A stretch of 64,000 nucleotides of DNA from DASRWT01 sp963748485 (GTDB lineage Bacteria > Methylomirabilota > Methylomirabilia > Rokubacteriales > CSP1-6), in the NCBI GenBank assembly GCA_963748485.1, contig CAVVJF010000011.1, forward strand, positions 434,001 to 498,000, written 5' to 3'. Of this stretch, positions 9,601-18,134 are shown one piece after another (within the stretch, counting starts at the first letter, position 1; every line of letters starts with the position of its first letter). The notes below the pieces were generated by a model. It saw only the letters and a list, made by a program, of their open reading frames with translations. It was not told where the DNA came from and did no database searches. The position numbers and the translations under genes are program-made.

Positions 9601-10011
9601 CACCTGGTTCACCGTGCCCTCGTAGTGGTGAACCGCGCTGATCATGCGCTCCAGCACCGGATCGAGGATCCGCCGGGCTTCCTCCGGATCGCGATCGGCG
9701 AGGAGCTCCATCGATCCCTTGAGGTCGGCGAAGAAGATGGTGACCTGCTTGCGCTCGCCCTCCAGGGTGGCCCTGTCGCTGAGGATCCGCTGAGCTAGGT
9801 ACGGCGGCGTATAGTCCTGGGGGGTCGCGAAGGCGGGGCTGGCCGGCGGCGCGGGGCCCGCGTTGAGCAACGCTCCGCAGCCGCCGCAGAACTTCGACTC
9901 CGGCTCGTTAGAGAAGGCGCAAGCCGGACACGCCCGTGTGAGCGGGCCGCCACAACTGCCGCAGAATCGGCGGTCGCCCCGGTTCTCGACCTTACAATGA
10001 GGACATTGCAC
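6637..10011 (-). CDS. Zinc-ribbon, guanylate cyclase, AAA ATPase, TPR protein
   Basis: An 1124-residue signalling protein. Two Cys4 zinc ribbons open it (CPHC..CGSC and CPAC..CGGC, residues 3-50). A class III nucleotide cyclase domain follows (about 85-265) with metal aspartates in FFADLKGS and MGDGIMALFG. A predictive-regulator-type AAA domain (about 285-600) has Walker A GDPGVGKS and a Walker B region LLLVFENLHWIDG. Tetratricopeptide-like helices fill 700-1110. Such adenylate/guanylate cyclase plus AAA_16 proteins are abundant in soil bacteria; the ligand and the cyclic nucleotide product are unknown. It stands 15 nt upstream of the CapK-like gene on the same strand. Confidence 0.9.
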   Translation of the reverse strand: MQCPHCKVENRGDRRFCGSCGGPLTRACPACAFSNEPESKFCGGCGALLNAGPAPPASPAFATPQDYTPPYLAQRILSDRATLEGERKQVTIFFADLKGSMELLADRDPEEARRILDPVLERMISAVHHYEGTVNQVMGDGIMALFGAPVAHEDHAVRAGYAALRMQRTIGEFARDHAVNHGVKIQIRVGLNSGEVVVRGIGNDLNMDYSAVGQSTHLAARMEQLAPPGSIYATEAFARLTEGYLHFKPLGLQSVRGLADPVDIFELIDAEPTRSRFQAAPGRGLTRFVGREGEISAFHRSLERALGGRGQAVAVIGDPGVGKSRLFYEFLDSEPTRGWIRLETGSVSYGKVNAFQPLRDLVRLYCQIEDRDEAEKVEEKLAGRILALDPGLGATLPALRSLLETPVGEPEWESLEPSRRRQRMLDAVKQLLVRQSQIQPLLLVFENLHWIDGQTQAFLDSLIDSLPGARILLLVNYRPEYRHTWGNKTYYTQLRLNPLPREGAEELLSFLLGDEAELEPLKRHLIERTDGNPFFLEESVRQLVELKVLGGGRGRRCLLKADAALQVPPTVQAILAARIDRLSAAEKRLLQSAAVIGRNVSMTLLRTVTEMSEPEVREGLSHLQSAEFLYETSLFPELEYTFKHALTQDVAYGSLLRERRRALHATIVGAIESLYADRLPSEVDRLAHHALQGGLWDKAVGYYRQAAHKAAMRSGFRDAVDCYDKALGALRNLPDTAETLHEAFDLRMGLRTWLVPLGDYDRILANLTQAEQIAQELGDRRGLGLIRAYMTDYFRLTGESEQAIVSGEEALAYAHELGDFSLEILSNMVLGHAYHAVGNYRRAVEVLRRNVDSIQGDHMRERFGSAGLPAVMSRGYMALSLADLGEFAEARRMGEEGARLAEELDTEHSHAVACHAVGIGLVLKGDLDEALPLLEETLRRCQAHNIPIGSRLLYSAIGYAYIVSGRLREAVPLLEQAVREAETLKVVFRYSLWLAWLGEAHLLGGSLENATRLAAQALDRATAHKEVGHEAYALRLIGEIAVRRIPPDLPSAETAFQRALELAVQLGMRPLEAHCRVALADLHRKAGRESQASAELLAAADLYRTMGMTYWLGRMSDLPAPKSV

Positions 10012-10078
10012 GCGGAGCCTCCGGTGGACCGAGCACGACCATGGACGCGGTCAGCGTAGCCCCTCTCGGGCACGAGGG

Positions 10079-11530
10079 TCAAGCAGTCGCGGGCGGTGTC
10101 TGTTTTTTCCGCGCGACGATCGCCACATAGTATCCCGTCCAGTACCGGGTCGGCCAGCGGCCCAGCGCCTCGAACGCCCAAAGGAGGCGGTCGAGGCGCG
10201 ATGACGAGCGGAGCCGGGGGTGTCGCTCCGCGAGCCGCGCAAGCCAGATCGCGGGAGCGCGCGGAGCGTGTGCCACCGCCCCGATCGCGATCGCGTCGAG
10301 GCCCAGGACTGCCAGACGTGAAAGGACTTCGTCTCGCCCCAAGGTGTGGCCCACGAAGTACGGCACGAGGCCGATCCGCTTGAGCCATGCGAACGGCAGG
10401 TGGTTACGCAGCCAGATGAGAGGATTGTGAGGGTTATCGAGCGTCACGACCATCACGCCTCCTGGCGCAAGCACCCGGGCAAGCTCGGCGAGGCCAGTAT
10501 CAAGATCGGCACGCACGGCGAAATGATCCAGTGATGAGCCGGCGAGGATCCGAGTCATGCTGCCCGAGTGCAGCGGAATCCGACGCAGGTCGCCGACTAC
10601 GAAGTGCGGTGAGCGGCCCTCCCCGAGGAACCGAGCGCGGGCGGCCCGCACGACGGCCGGGGACACGTCGAGTCCGATCCTGCGTACTCCCAGCTCCGCG
10701 AGGAGGTTGTGATGCGTGACGGCCTCCTCGAAGAGATCTGTCTTGAGGCCGACTCCGCTGTCGGAAGGCATCCATCGTGTGATCAGGTCTGCATAGACCC
10801 GGCGCATGTAAACGCGCCAGGCGCCGATGGCCGGGGCGGAGAGCGTTTCACCTACGACCTCGTCCCAGTAACCCGGCGATGAAGAACGCGACGCGGCCTC
10901 CGCCCGCCAAGAGCCCCGAGAGAAAAGATGCCAGGAGCCGACGCGAATCACCCCGATCTTGCCTAGGGCGCGATATCCCATGGCCTCGAGCGGGCGAAAC
11001 GCGGCCGGGTTCTCTGGCAGCACGGCCGCCACCAGGCTGTGATAGCCCTCTTTCCCGAACGCGCGCGTCATGGACGCGATTCGAGCCTGCGATATACCGA
11101 GTCCGCGAAACCCCTGCGCAGTGAAAGAGTCGAACACATAGACATCGCCTGGGCGAAGAGGAAGCTCGCATCCCAGGTACTCGACCCAGGCCTTAGTGGT
11201 CGCGGCCCAGCCAGCATGAACGATCCGACTCTCGTGAACCGCCACGAAGCAGCGATAGCCGGCGCTGAGCCGTCGACGCACCTCGTCTGGGTCAGTGTCG
11301 GGACGAAAGTGAAGGTAATCGTCGAGCCGCGACTCGGACAATGACTCAATCATGACTGCCAGTGGCGGACTCGGCGGCGTTCGGACCTCCTCAAATGGGA
11401 GGGCCATGACCACAAGGCGGCGATAGACTGTCATGGACAGGAGTCGGATACCAAGGCCTCGCAGGCCTTCGCGCGCGAGCACATCGAGCGCCCGCGTGAT
11501 CTGCCCTTTGAGCGGTGTCGAGTCAGTCAT
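10079..11530 (-). CDS. GNAT acetyltransferase-methyltransferase fusion
   Basis: A 483-residue two-domain protein. The N-terminal part (about 40-215) is GNAT-like, with GFRGLGISQARIASM resembling the acetyl-CoA loop and NPAAFRPLEAMGYR the late GNAT motif. The C-terminal part (about 240-470) is a class I SAM methyltransferase of the exopolysaccharide kind, with LKTDLFEEA, GLDVSPAVV, VVGDLRRIPLHSGS and LARVLAPGGVMVVT. It probably decorates an envelope sugar. I place the start at ATG 11530, which overlaps the flippase stop by 8 nt and implies translational coupling; a longer frame upstream lies inside the flippase gene. Confidence 0.8.
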   Translation of the reverse strand: MTDSTPLKGQITRALDVLAREGLRGLGIRLLSMTVYRRLVVMALPFEEVRTPPSPPLAVMIESLSESRLDDYLHFRPDTDPDEVRRRLSAGYRCFVAVHESRIVHAGWAATTKAWVEYLGCELPLRPGDVYVFDSFTAQGFRGLGISQARIASMTRAFGKEGYHSLVAAVLPENPAAFRPLEAMGYRALGKIGVIRVGSWHLFSRGSWRAEAASRSSSPGYWDEVVGETLSAPAIGAWRVYMRRVYADLITRWMPSDSGVGLKTDLFEEAVTHHNLLAELGVRRIGLDVSPAVVRAARARFLGEGRSPHFVVGDLRRIPLHSGSMTRILAGSSLDHFAVRADLDTGLAELARVLAPGGVMVVTLDNPHNPLIWLRNHLPFAWLKRIGLVPYFVGHTLGRDEVLSRLAVLGLDAIAIGAVAHAPRAPAIWLARLAERHPRLRSSSRLDRLLWAFEALGRWPTRYWTGYYVAIVARKKQTPPATA

Positions 11531-12989
11531 GGGCGCGGCTGGCCGGACGAACCCGGCGGAGCAGGCTTCCGATTGCTCCGAGTTCACGGAGTGTCATCAC
11601 GCGTAAGAGGATCAGCGTCGCCACATAAGCAAGCGTGGCGCCGGCAAAGAGCGCGACGTCGATCGCGCCGCCCGTCCGCAGCCACCCCACGAGCACGAGA
11701 GGGGCGCCCAGCGCCACCGGAGGCCACCACGCGCGCAGTGCCGCGTCGCTGAGATCCCGCAGGCGCCACGTGAGATAGAGGCTATGAGCGGTTACCGCCG
11801 AGAAGAGGGCAAGGCACGCGCCCCCGCTGCCCGAGCGCGTGATGAGCAGCGGTGCGAGCGACCAGAACACTGCGAGGCGCAGCACTGCGGCGGTCAGCGG
11901 CGGCTCCGGTCGCTCATGCACGACGGCGAGAAGACCGGGCACGCTGCCGAGCGTGAGCGCGAGCGCGGCGAGGGCGAGGAGGAAGAGGTTGGCCGACACC
12001 TGCGTGTACTCGGCGCCGAAGAGCAGGGCGACGATTAGCGGTCCGACCAGGACCGCTCCGAGCACGACCACGACACCGGCACCGGCGAGCATCCGCGCCA
12101 GCGGCTCGCTCCACCGCGAGATCTCCGCGGCCCGGTGTTCCTCGAGGAGGCGGCTCAGATGAGGCACGAAGGACAGCAAGAGCTGCGGTAGCAACATGCC
12201 CGGAACGAGGTAGAAGCTGTGGGCAAGGCTGAAGTAGCTCACCTCCGCGTACGACCCTGAGAACGCGCGCACCAGCACCTCGCCGCTGCCGTGGAAGACC
12301 AGGAACAGGATCTGGGTGACGAGGAAGGCGAGGCTGAACCGCAGGTAGGGCGCCAGGAATGCGAGGCGCGGTCGGAGATCGGCGGCCGCGCGCGGAAGCG
12401 GGCTCCAGCAGAGGCCCAGCACGAGTACCACTGCTTCGGTGAGCACAACTGCGGCGGCGGCACCGAGCAACCCGGCCACGTGGAAGCCTGGGATGATGAG
12501 CCCGAGCAGGAGCCAACGGCGGAGGGTGTCCGCCACCGCCCAGCGCTCGGCGCGGTTGAGCCCCAGGAAGATCGAAAAGATGAAGCCCCCGAGCCCCTGG
12601 AGGAAGACGGCCACCGCCATCAGGCCCACCATCCGTGGGTCCATGTCCCGCCACCACGCCAGGCCGAGCCCCAAGTAGAGAAGGCCGGCAACGAGCCCGC
12701 TTGCCACGCGCAACGTGAGGAGGTTTCCGATGAATCGTGGAAGCGCGCCGGGCTCGCCGTGCGCGAGGATCTGAGGCACGTAGCGGGTAATCGCATTGGT
12801 GAATCCGAGACCGCTGACGAGCGCGAACCACATTGCCACCGACGAGGCCAGGGTGTAGCGGCCGTAGAGATCGGGGCCGGTGAGGCGCGGGACTAGAGCG
12901 ATGAAGCAGAGACCCCCAATCACCTGGATTCCGCGCTGGACCAGCACCAGCACGGCGTTGCGCAGCGTGACCCGTGCCTCATCCCTCAT
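11523..12989 (-). CDS. Polysaccharide flippase (Wzx/MVF-like)
   Basis: About 488 residues and 12-14 membrane segments, typical of the polysaccharide-export/flippase superfamily that moves lipid-linked oligosaccharides across the inner membrane. It begins at MRDEARVTLRNAVLVLVQRG after the ATG at 12989; the longer open frame to 13061 would run into the divergent glycosyltransferase start. It lies in a cluster with a GNAT-methyltransferase, two glycosyltransferases and a Glf-like enzyme, which supports a role in capsule or O-antigen assembly. Confidence 0.88.
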   Translation of the reverse strand: MRDEARVTLRNAVLVLVQRGIQVIGGLCFIALVPRLTGPDLYGRYTLASSVAMWFALVSGLGFTNAITRYVPQILAHGEPGALPRFIGNLLTLRVASGLVAGLLYLGLGLAWWRDMDPRMVGLMAVAVFLQGLGGFIFSIFLGLNRAERWAVADTLRRWLLLGLIIPGFHVAGLLGAAAAVVLTEAVVLVLGLCWSPLPRAAADLRPRLAFLAPYLRFSLAFLVTQILFLVFHGSGEVLVRAFSGSYAEVSYFSLAHSFYLVPGMLLPQLLLSFVPHLSRLLEEHRAAEISRWSEPLARMLAGAGVVVVLGAVLVGPLIVALLFGAEYTQVSANLFLLALAALALTLGSVPGLLAVVHERPEPPLTAAVLRLAVFWSLAPLLITRSGSGGACLALFSAVTAHSLYLTWRLRDLSDAALRAWWPPVALGAPLVLVGWLRTGGAIDVALFAGATLAYVATLILLRVMTLRELGAIGSLLRRVRPASRAHD

Positions 12990-13059
12990 CGGCTGGCATG
13001 AAGGAGCCGGTCTCCGTGGTCCAGACAAAAGTCCCGAGCTCCAAGCCTCGAATAGTAGC

Positions 13060-14109
13060 ATGGTAGTCGTGAGAACTTCCGTTGGCGCGGTGGTCCGACT
13101 CTCAGTGATCGTGCCCGCTCATAACAATCCGCGCGAGTTGATCCAGTGCCTCGCCGCCCTGCGGGCCCAAGGTTCGGAAGGAGTGGATCTCGTCGTGGTA
13201 GATGACGCGTCCACTGACGACACGCCGGTTGTGGCGGCCGCCGCGGGCGCCTCCGTGCTTCAGATGGTGCGCAATGGCGGACCGGGGGCCGCTCGCAATC
13301 TCGGAGCGCAGCAGGCGCGCGGCGACGTGCTCCTGTTCGTGGACGCCGACGTCGTGATCGCAGCCGGGACCCTCGACCGTGTGGCGTGGAGCTTCGCCAA
13401 GGACCCGGCGCTGGGCGCGCTCTTCGGCTCCTACGACGATCGCCCGTCGGCCCCCGGGCTCGTCTCGCGCTACCGGAATCTCTTGCACCACTTCGTCCAC
13501 CAGGAAGGTGATCCTGAGGCAGAGACCTTCTGGGCCGGGCTCGGCGCGGTGCGCCGGACGGCGTTCCTCGCGGTGGGTGGTTTCGACGCCGCGCGGTTTC
13601 CGCGGCCGTCCATCGAGGACATCGAACTCGGCTACCGACTCCGCCGTGCCGGCTATCGGATACTTCTGGACCGTGAGCTTCAGGGCAAACACCTGAAACG
13701 GTGGCGATTCTGGTCGATGGTCCGGACCGATGTCACGTGCCGAGCCCTGCCGTGGGGCCGCCTCATTGTGCGAACGGCGGCGGCCGAGACAAATCTCAAC
13801 GTTCGGATATCCCAGCGCGTGAGCGCTGCCCTCACCGGCCTCGCCCTCGCGGCGGCGTTGCTCGCACTCCACTGGCCCTCGCTGCTCGCCGTCTCGGGCC
13901 TGGCGCTGACCGCAGTCGCGTGGCTCAATCGCCGCTTCTACGCGCTGCTCTGGCGGCGCGGTGGCGCACCGCTCTCCGGCATCGGCTTTGTCCTGCACCT
14001 GCTCTACTACCTCTACAGTACAGCGAGCTTTGCCTACGTCTGGCTGGAGGCGCGCGCGAGCCGCGCCGGCGAGCAGGCAGAGCGCCCCACGCGGGCGAGC
14101 CGGCCATGA
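13060..14109 (+). CDS. Glycosyltransferase family 2
   Basis: About 349 residues. The GT-A core is clear: LSVIVPAHNNPRELIQCL, VVDDASTDDTPVV, GGPGAARNLGAQQARGDVLLFVDADVVI (nucleotide and DxD sites) and the acceptor-side EDIELGYRLRRAG. Two hydrophobic C-terminal segments anchor it to the membrane. The ATG at 13060 begins just before the catalytic domain. It ends in an ATGA overlap with the Glf-like gene, so the two are probably co-translated. Confidence 0.9.
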   Translation: MVVVRTSVGAVVRLSVIVPAHNNPRELIQCLAALRAQGSEGVDLVVVDDASTDDTPVVAAAAGASVLQMVRNGGPGAARNLGAQQARGDVLLFVDADVVIAAGTLDRVAWSFAKDPALGALFGSYDDRPSAPGLVSRYRNLLHHFVHQEGDPEAETFWAGLGAVRRTAFLAVGGFDAARFPRPSIEDIELGYRLRRAGYRILLDRELQGKHLKRWRFWSMVRTDVTCRALPWGRLIVRTAAAETNLNVRISQRVSAALTGLALAAALLALHWPSLLAVSGLALTAVAWLNRRFYALLWRRGGAPLSGIGFVLHLLYYLYSTASFAYVWLEARASRAGEQAERPTRASRP

Positions 14110-15899
14110 CGGGCCGGTCCGAAGCAGCTGAAGGTATTCGCGTCGTGGTCATCGGCGCGGGGCCGGCCGGCCTCACCGCCGGACGCGAGCTCGCGCGTCG
14201 GGGCCACGCGCCCGTGGTACTGGAGAAGGACGGGATCGTCGGGGGCCTCGCCCGCACCGAGTCGTACAAGGGCTTTCACTTCGACATGGGAGGCCATCGC
14301 TTCTTCACCAAAGTGGACGAGGTCCAGAAGATCTGGCGCGAGGTGCTGGGCTCGGAATTCCTGCGCCGGCCGCGGATGTCGCGCATCTACTACGACGGCA
14401 CATTCTTCAACTACCCCCTCAAGCCCCTCAACGCCCTCGCCGGGCTGGGCGTCTGGCGCGCCGTCATGGTGGTGCTGAGCTACGTCCGCTGGCAGATCGC
14501 GCCCTACCGCCGGGAAGACACCTTCGAGCAGTGGGTGACCAATCGCTTCGGGCGGCGGCTCTTCCTCACGTTCTTCAAGGCCTACACCGAGAAGGTTTGG
14601 GGCATCCCGTGCTCGGAGCTCCGGGCGGAGTGGGCGGCCCAGCGCATCAAGGACCTCTCGCTGCGCTCGGCGGTGGTGGCGATGTTCGTCAAGCCCCGTC
14701 ACACGATCAAGACCCTCATCGAGGAGTTCGACTATCCGCGCCTGGGGCCGGGCATGATGTGGCGCGCCACCGCCGATGAGATCGTCCAGGGCGGCGGCGA
14801 GGTGCGGCTCGGCGCCGAGGTGACGGCCATCAACCGCACCGGGCCGCGCGTGGACGCCGTGGTCGTCGCCGGCCCGGCGGGGGAGGAGCGGGTGACGGGC
14901 GACCAGTTCCTCTCCAGCATGCCGGTCACACAGCTCGTCCTCCGCCTGTCGCCGCCGGCCCCCGAACCCGTGCGCGAGGCGGCGCGCCGCCTCACCTACC
15001 GCGACTTTCTCACCGTCTGTCTCATCGTGGACCGTCCCGATCCCTTCCCGGACAACTGGATCTACGTCCACTCCCCGGAGGTCAAGGTCGGGCGCATCCA
15101 GAACTTCCGGAGCTGGAGCCCCGAGATGGTGCCCGACCCGGGCAAGGCCAGCCTGGGCCTGGAGTATTTCTGCTCGGAGGGCGACGCGCTGTGGTCGATG
15201 CCGGACGCGGAGCTGATCCGGCTCGGCAAGGACGAGCTCGAGCGCATCGGGCTGGCGCGCGCGTCGGAGATCTCCGACGGCTGCGTGTTCCGTGTGCCCA
15301 AGGCGTATCCGGTCTACGACGCCTCCTACCGGGAGCACCTCGATACCGTCCGGCAGTTCGTGGACGGGCTCGAGAACCTCCAGACCATCGGCCGGAACGG
15401 ACTCCATCGCTACAACAACCAGGACCACGCGATGCTGACCGGACTCCTCGCTGTCCGCAACATGGTCGGGGGCGAGCGGCACGATCTCTGGAGCGTCAAC
15501 ACGGAGCCGGAGTACCACGAGGAGGTGGGCGTCAGCGAGGAGGACGCGGCGGTCCTCGAGGGCCGGATCACGGAGATCTTCCCCCGCGTCGACGGCGTGG
15601 CGCTCGGCGCCGCCACCGGGGTGGTGGTGGGCGCGCTCCTCTTCCTGGCCACCGTGGTCCTGGTCCTCAAGGGAGGTCCCGCGGTCGGGCCCCGGCTGGG
15701 GCTGCTGGGCCAGTTCCTTCCCGGCTATACCGTCTCCATTCCCGGCGCCCTCGTCGGGCTGGCCTATGGCCTCGGCGGCGGCTTCGTGGCGGGCTGGACC
15801 TTCGCGACGCTCCGCAACCTCACGCTCTTCTTCTCGCTGGCCATCCTGCGCCGCCGCGTCCAGCGGCAGCTCCTGAAGCGGTTCCTCGAGTTCGTCTAG
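14106..15899 (+). CDS. UDP-galactopyranose mutase-like flavoprotein with membrane tail
   Basis: A 597-residue FAD protein. The Rossmann motif VVVIGAGPAGLTAGREL is at about 14-30, followed by GGLARTESYKGFHFDMGGHR, resembling the UDP-galactopyranose mutase/amine-oxidase family that catalyses sugar ring or desaturation chemistry. The C-terminal 95 residues add a two-segment membrane domain (about 500-570) not part of the core family. That tail is repeated as the separate next gene. In this glycan cluster it probably acts on a nucleotide or lipid-linked sugar at the membrane. Confidence 0.85.
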   Translation: MTGRSEAAEGIRVVVIGAGPAGLTAGRELARRGHAPVVLEKDGIVGGLARTESYKGFHFDMGGHRFFTKVDEVQKIWREVLGSEFLRRPRMSRIYYDGTFFNYPLKPLNALAGLGVWRAVMVVLSYVRWQIAPYRREDTFEQWVTNRFGRRLFLTFFKAYTEKVWGIPCSELRAEWAAQRIKDLSLRSAVVAMFVKPRHTIKTLIEEFDYPRLGPGMMWRATADEIVQGGGEVRLGAEVTAINRTGPRVDAVVVAGPAGEERVTGDQFLSSMPVTQLVLRLSPPAPEPVREAARRLTYRDFLTVCLIVDRPDPFPDNWIYVHSPEVKVGRIQNFRSWSPEMVPDPGKASLGLEYFCSEGDALWSMPDAELIRLGKDELERIGLARASEISDGCVFRVPKAYPVYDASYREHLDTVRQFVDGLENLQTIGRNGLHRYNNQDHAMLTGLLAVRNMVGGERHDLWSVNTEPEYHEEVGVSEEDAAVLEGRITEIFPRVDGVALGAATGVVVGALLFLATVVLVLKGGPAVGPRLGLLGQFLPGYTVSIPGALVGLAYGLGGGFVAGWTFATLRNLTLFFSLAILRRRVQRQLLKRFLEFV

Positions 15900-15909
15900 G
15901 GGGAAATGC

Positions 15910-16230
15910 ATGGCGCGTGACACGAAGGATCTCGAGGCCCTGGTGCTCGTCCGGGTGGTGCGGCTCAACGCCATGGTCGCCGGCCTGGTGACGGGGCTCT
16001 TCGCGGGCCTCGCGCTCTTCGTGGCCACCAACTGGCTGCTGCTCAAGGGGGGCGCGGTGGTGGGCCCCCACCTGGCGCTGCTCGGCCAGTACTTCATCGG
16101 CTATCGCGTGTCGTTCGTGGGCAGCCTCATCGGGTTCGTGTGGGCCTTTGCGGTGGGCTTTCTCGCGGGCGGCGCGGTGGTGTGGATCTACAACCGGCTC
16201 GCCGGACTCCGGACGCCGCCCGCGCGCTGA
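15910..16230 (+). CDS. Small membrane protein, paralogue of preceding C-terminal domain
   Basis: A 106-residue protein with two to three hydrophobic segments. It aligns along its length with the tail of the upstream flavoprotein: LLKGGAVVGPHLALLGQYF versus VLKGGPAVGPRLGLLGQFL, then a similar Gly-rich segment. It starts 10 nt after that gene and its stop shares an A with the next start (TGATG). Function unknown; a membrane partner or anchor for the glycan enzymes is my inference. Confidence 0.75.
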   Translation: MARDTKDLEALVLVRVVRLNAMVAGLVTGLFAGLALFVATNWLLLKGGAVVGPHLALLGQYFIGYRVSFVGSLIGFVWAFAVGFLAGGAVVWIYNRLAGLRTPPAR

Positions 16231-18134
16231 TGGAGGGCGCCCCCGCGGGCCCGCGCCCACTCGAGTCTCTCGCCCGCGGCCTCGCGCTCCTCGTCGTCCT
16301 GGGTGGCATCGCGCTCCGCGGCTGGGACCTCGGCGCCGACCCCTATCATTACGAGTGGAACGGGTACATCACCGACGAGGGGCGCTGGATTGCCCACGCG
16401 CGCGCCTTGGCCCTCTTCGGCGAGATCGGCTCGGTGGTCTCGCCCTTGCACCTGCTCGTGGCGCCGCTGTTCCAGGCGGCGTCCTACGGCGTGTTCGCCG
16501 CCGTCGGGGTCAGCCTCTGGTCCGCGCGGCTGATCAGCGCGGTGACGGGGAGCGCCCTCCTCGTCGGGTTCTGGCTGATGGCCCGCCGCCGCGCCAGTCC
16601 CGAGGCGCTGCTGCTGGCGCTCACGATGCTGGCGGTCGAGATGGACACGGTGTTCCTGAGTCGTCTCGCCATCCCGGAGATGGCCGCAATGTTCCTGACC
16701 TTCGCCGCGTTCGCCCTCCTCGCCGCGACGCCGCCTCGACGGCTTCGCCTCGTCGCCGCTGGGCTGCTGACCGCGGCTGCGGTGGGGATGAAGGCGACCG
16801 TGCTGCCCGTGGCCGCGATCTTCGCCCTCATCGCGCTCCGACGCGGCGGGGCGCCGGGGCTCTCCCGCGGCGCCGCGCTCGGCGCCTTCGCCGCCGGCGT
16901 TCTTGGCCCCGCGCTCCTCGCCGGGGCGGCCCTCGTCGGGAGCGGTCTCGCGGGCCTGCCCTCGACCGCGCCGAGCCTGCGCATCATCGTGGGGTTCATC
17001 GCCCTGACCGATGTTTACGCGCTCGTCGCGTTTCCCTTTGACGATGCGCTGGCGCCGGTGCTGGGACTCTGGGCGCTGGCGGCGTGGGTAGGCCTACTCG
17101 GCATGCTCCTGGACGAGGCGCGCGGCGACGCGGTGCCGGGACGCCGTGACCTCGAGCCGGCCGTCCTCTGGGCCGGCCTCTACACGGTCACCATGTTCCT
17201 GCTCCACTACTTCCCCGCTCGATACAAGCTCCACGTCCTCGTACCGCTCGCGTTCATCATCGCGATGGGCCTCACGCGCCTGCAGCGGCAGGGCGGGCTC
17301 CAGGGCCTCGGCGCCGTCCTCTCGCGGCTCGACGGGTTGCGCCGGCTCGGCGGCGCGCTCCTGCTGGCGGTGCCCACCGCGGTGGTGCTCGCGGCCGCGA
17401 GCCTGGCGGCCGCCGCCGCGCTGGGGATCGACCCCGAGCGGCTCCGGACGCGCTACGCGGCGCTAGTCCTCGCGCTCCTCGCGGTCTCGGTCTTCGCCTG
17501 GCTGCGCCGGGGACGCGGCATCGCCGTTCTCGTTTGGTTTCCGCTGTGCTGGGCCGGCGCATGGCTCCTGGCCGAGCGCGTGCGCCAGGTCTCGCCGAGC
17601 TTCTGGCCGGGTGCGGAGGCCGACGAGCCGCTGCTCCGGTGGGGGCTCTTGCTCGCCGCCGCCGCGGGTGCGCTCACCGCGGGCGGGGCGAGCCGGTGGG
17701 GGAGGACGGCGGCGGGCGGCGGGCTCGTGGCGGCGGCCGTGCTGTACGCGATGCTGGGCCTGGCCCGGCTCGCGCCGGGGTATCTGGATCCGCACTACTC
17801 GATGCGAGATGTCTCGCGGGACCTGGGCGCGCGGCTCGCGGGCGATTCCGGGCGCATCGCCGCGCTGGGCGGGGAGGCGCTGTTCAACGAGAACCGGCTC
17901 GCGTACCAGACCATCATGGGCCGGCGCTGGCCGGCTTCACCCCCCGAGGTGCTGCTGCTCGCCGGCCGGCTCATCGATCCCGGGGACCGGCTCGCGCGGG
18001 AGTATCGGCTGATCCGGCACTACACGATCCACGTCTCGCCCGAGCTCGTGAACAAGGCGTCGACATGGGACCCCACGGTGGGGCCGTTCCGCCGGACGCG
18101 GATCCTCGTCTACCGCCGCGTCGCGGGGGGCTGA
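16230..18134 (+). CDS. PMT/ArnT-like membrane glycosyltransferase
   Basis: A 634-residue protein with about 12 membrane segments, starting at ATG 16230 overlapping the previous stop. An early acidic loop (WDLGADPYHYEWNGYITDEGRW) fits the DE/catalytic loop of GT39/GT83-type lipid-dependent glycosyltransferases, which use polyprenyl-phosphate sugars to modify lipid or protein. It is the last gene of the envelope-polysaccharide run and overlaps the convergent ilvA end by 25 nt. The donor and acceptor are not readable. Confidence 0.75.
   Translation: MEGAPAGPRPLESLARGLALLVVLGGIALRGWDLGADPYHYEWNGYITDEGRWIAHARALALFGEIGSVVSPLHLLVAPLFQAASYGVFAAVGVSLWSARLISAVTGSALLVGFWLMARRRASPEALLLALTMLAVEMDTVFLSRLAIPEMAAMFLTFAAFALLAATPPRRLRLVAAGLLTAAAVGMKATVLPVAAIFALIALRRGGAPGLSRGAALGAFAAGVLGPALLAGAALVGSGLAGLPSTAPSLRIIVGFIALTDVYALVAFPFDDALAPVLGLWALAAWVGLLGMLLDEARGDAVPGRRDLEPAVLWAGLYTVTMFLLHYFPARYKLHVLVPLAFIIAMGLTRLQRQGGLQGLGAVLSRLDGLRRLGGALLLAVPTAVVLAAASLAAAAALGIDPERLRTRYAALVLALLAVSVFAWLRRGRGIAVLVWFPLCWAGAWLLAERVRQVSPSFWPGAEADEPLLRWGLLLAAAAGALTAGGASRWGRTAAGGGLVAAAVLYAMLGLARLAPGYLDPHYSMRDVSRDLGARLAGDSGRIAALGGEALFNENRLAYQTIMGRRWPASPPEVLLLAGRLIDPGDRLAREYRLIRHYTIHVSPELVNKASTWDPTVGPFRRTRILVYRRVAGG

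Noticed and set aside
14034..16097. A 687-residue minus-strand open frame across the Glf-like gene
   Set aside because: Composition is arginine/histidine/acid-rich in the pattern of an antisense shadow; the plus-strand frame has clear FAD enzyme motifs.
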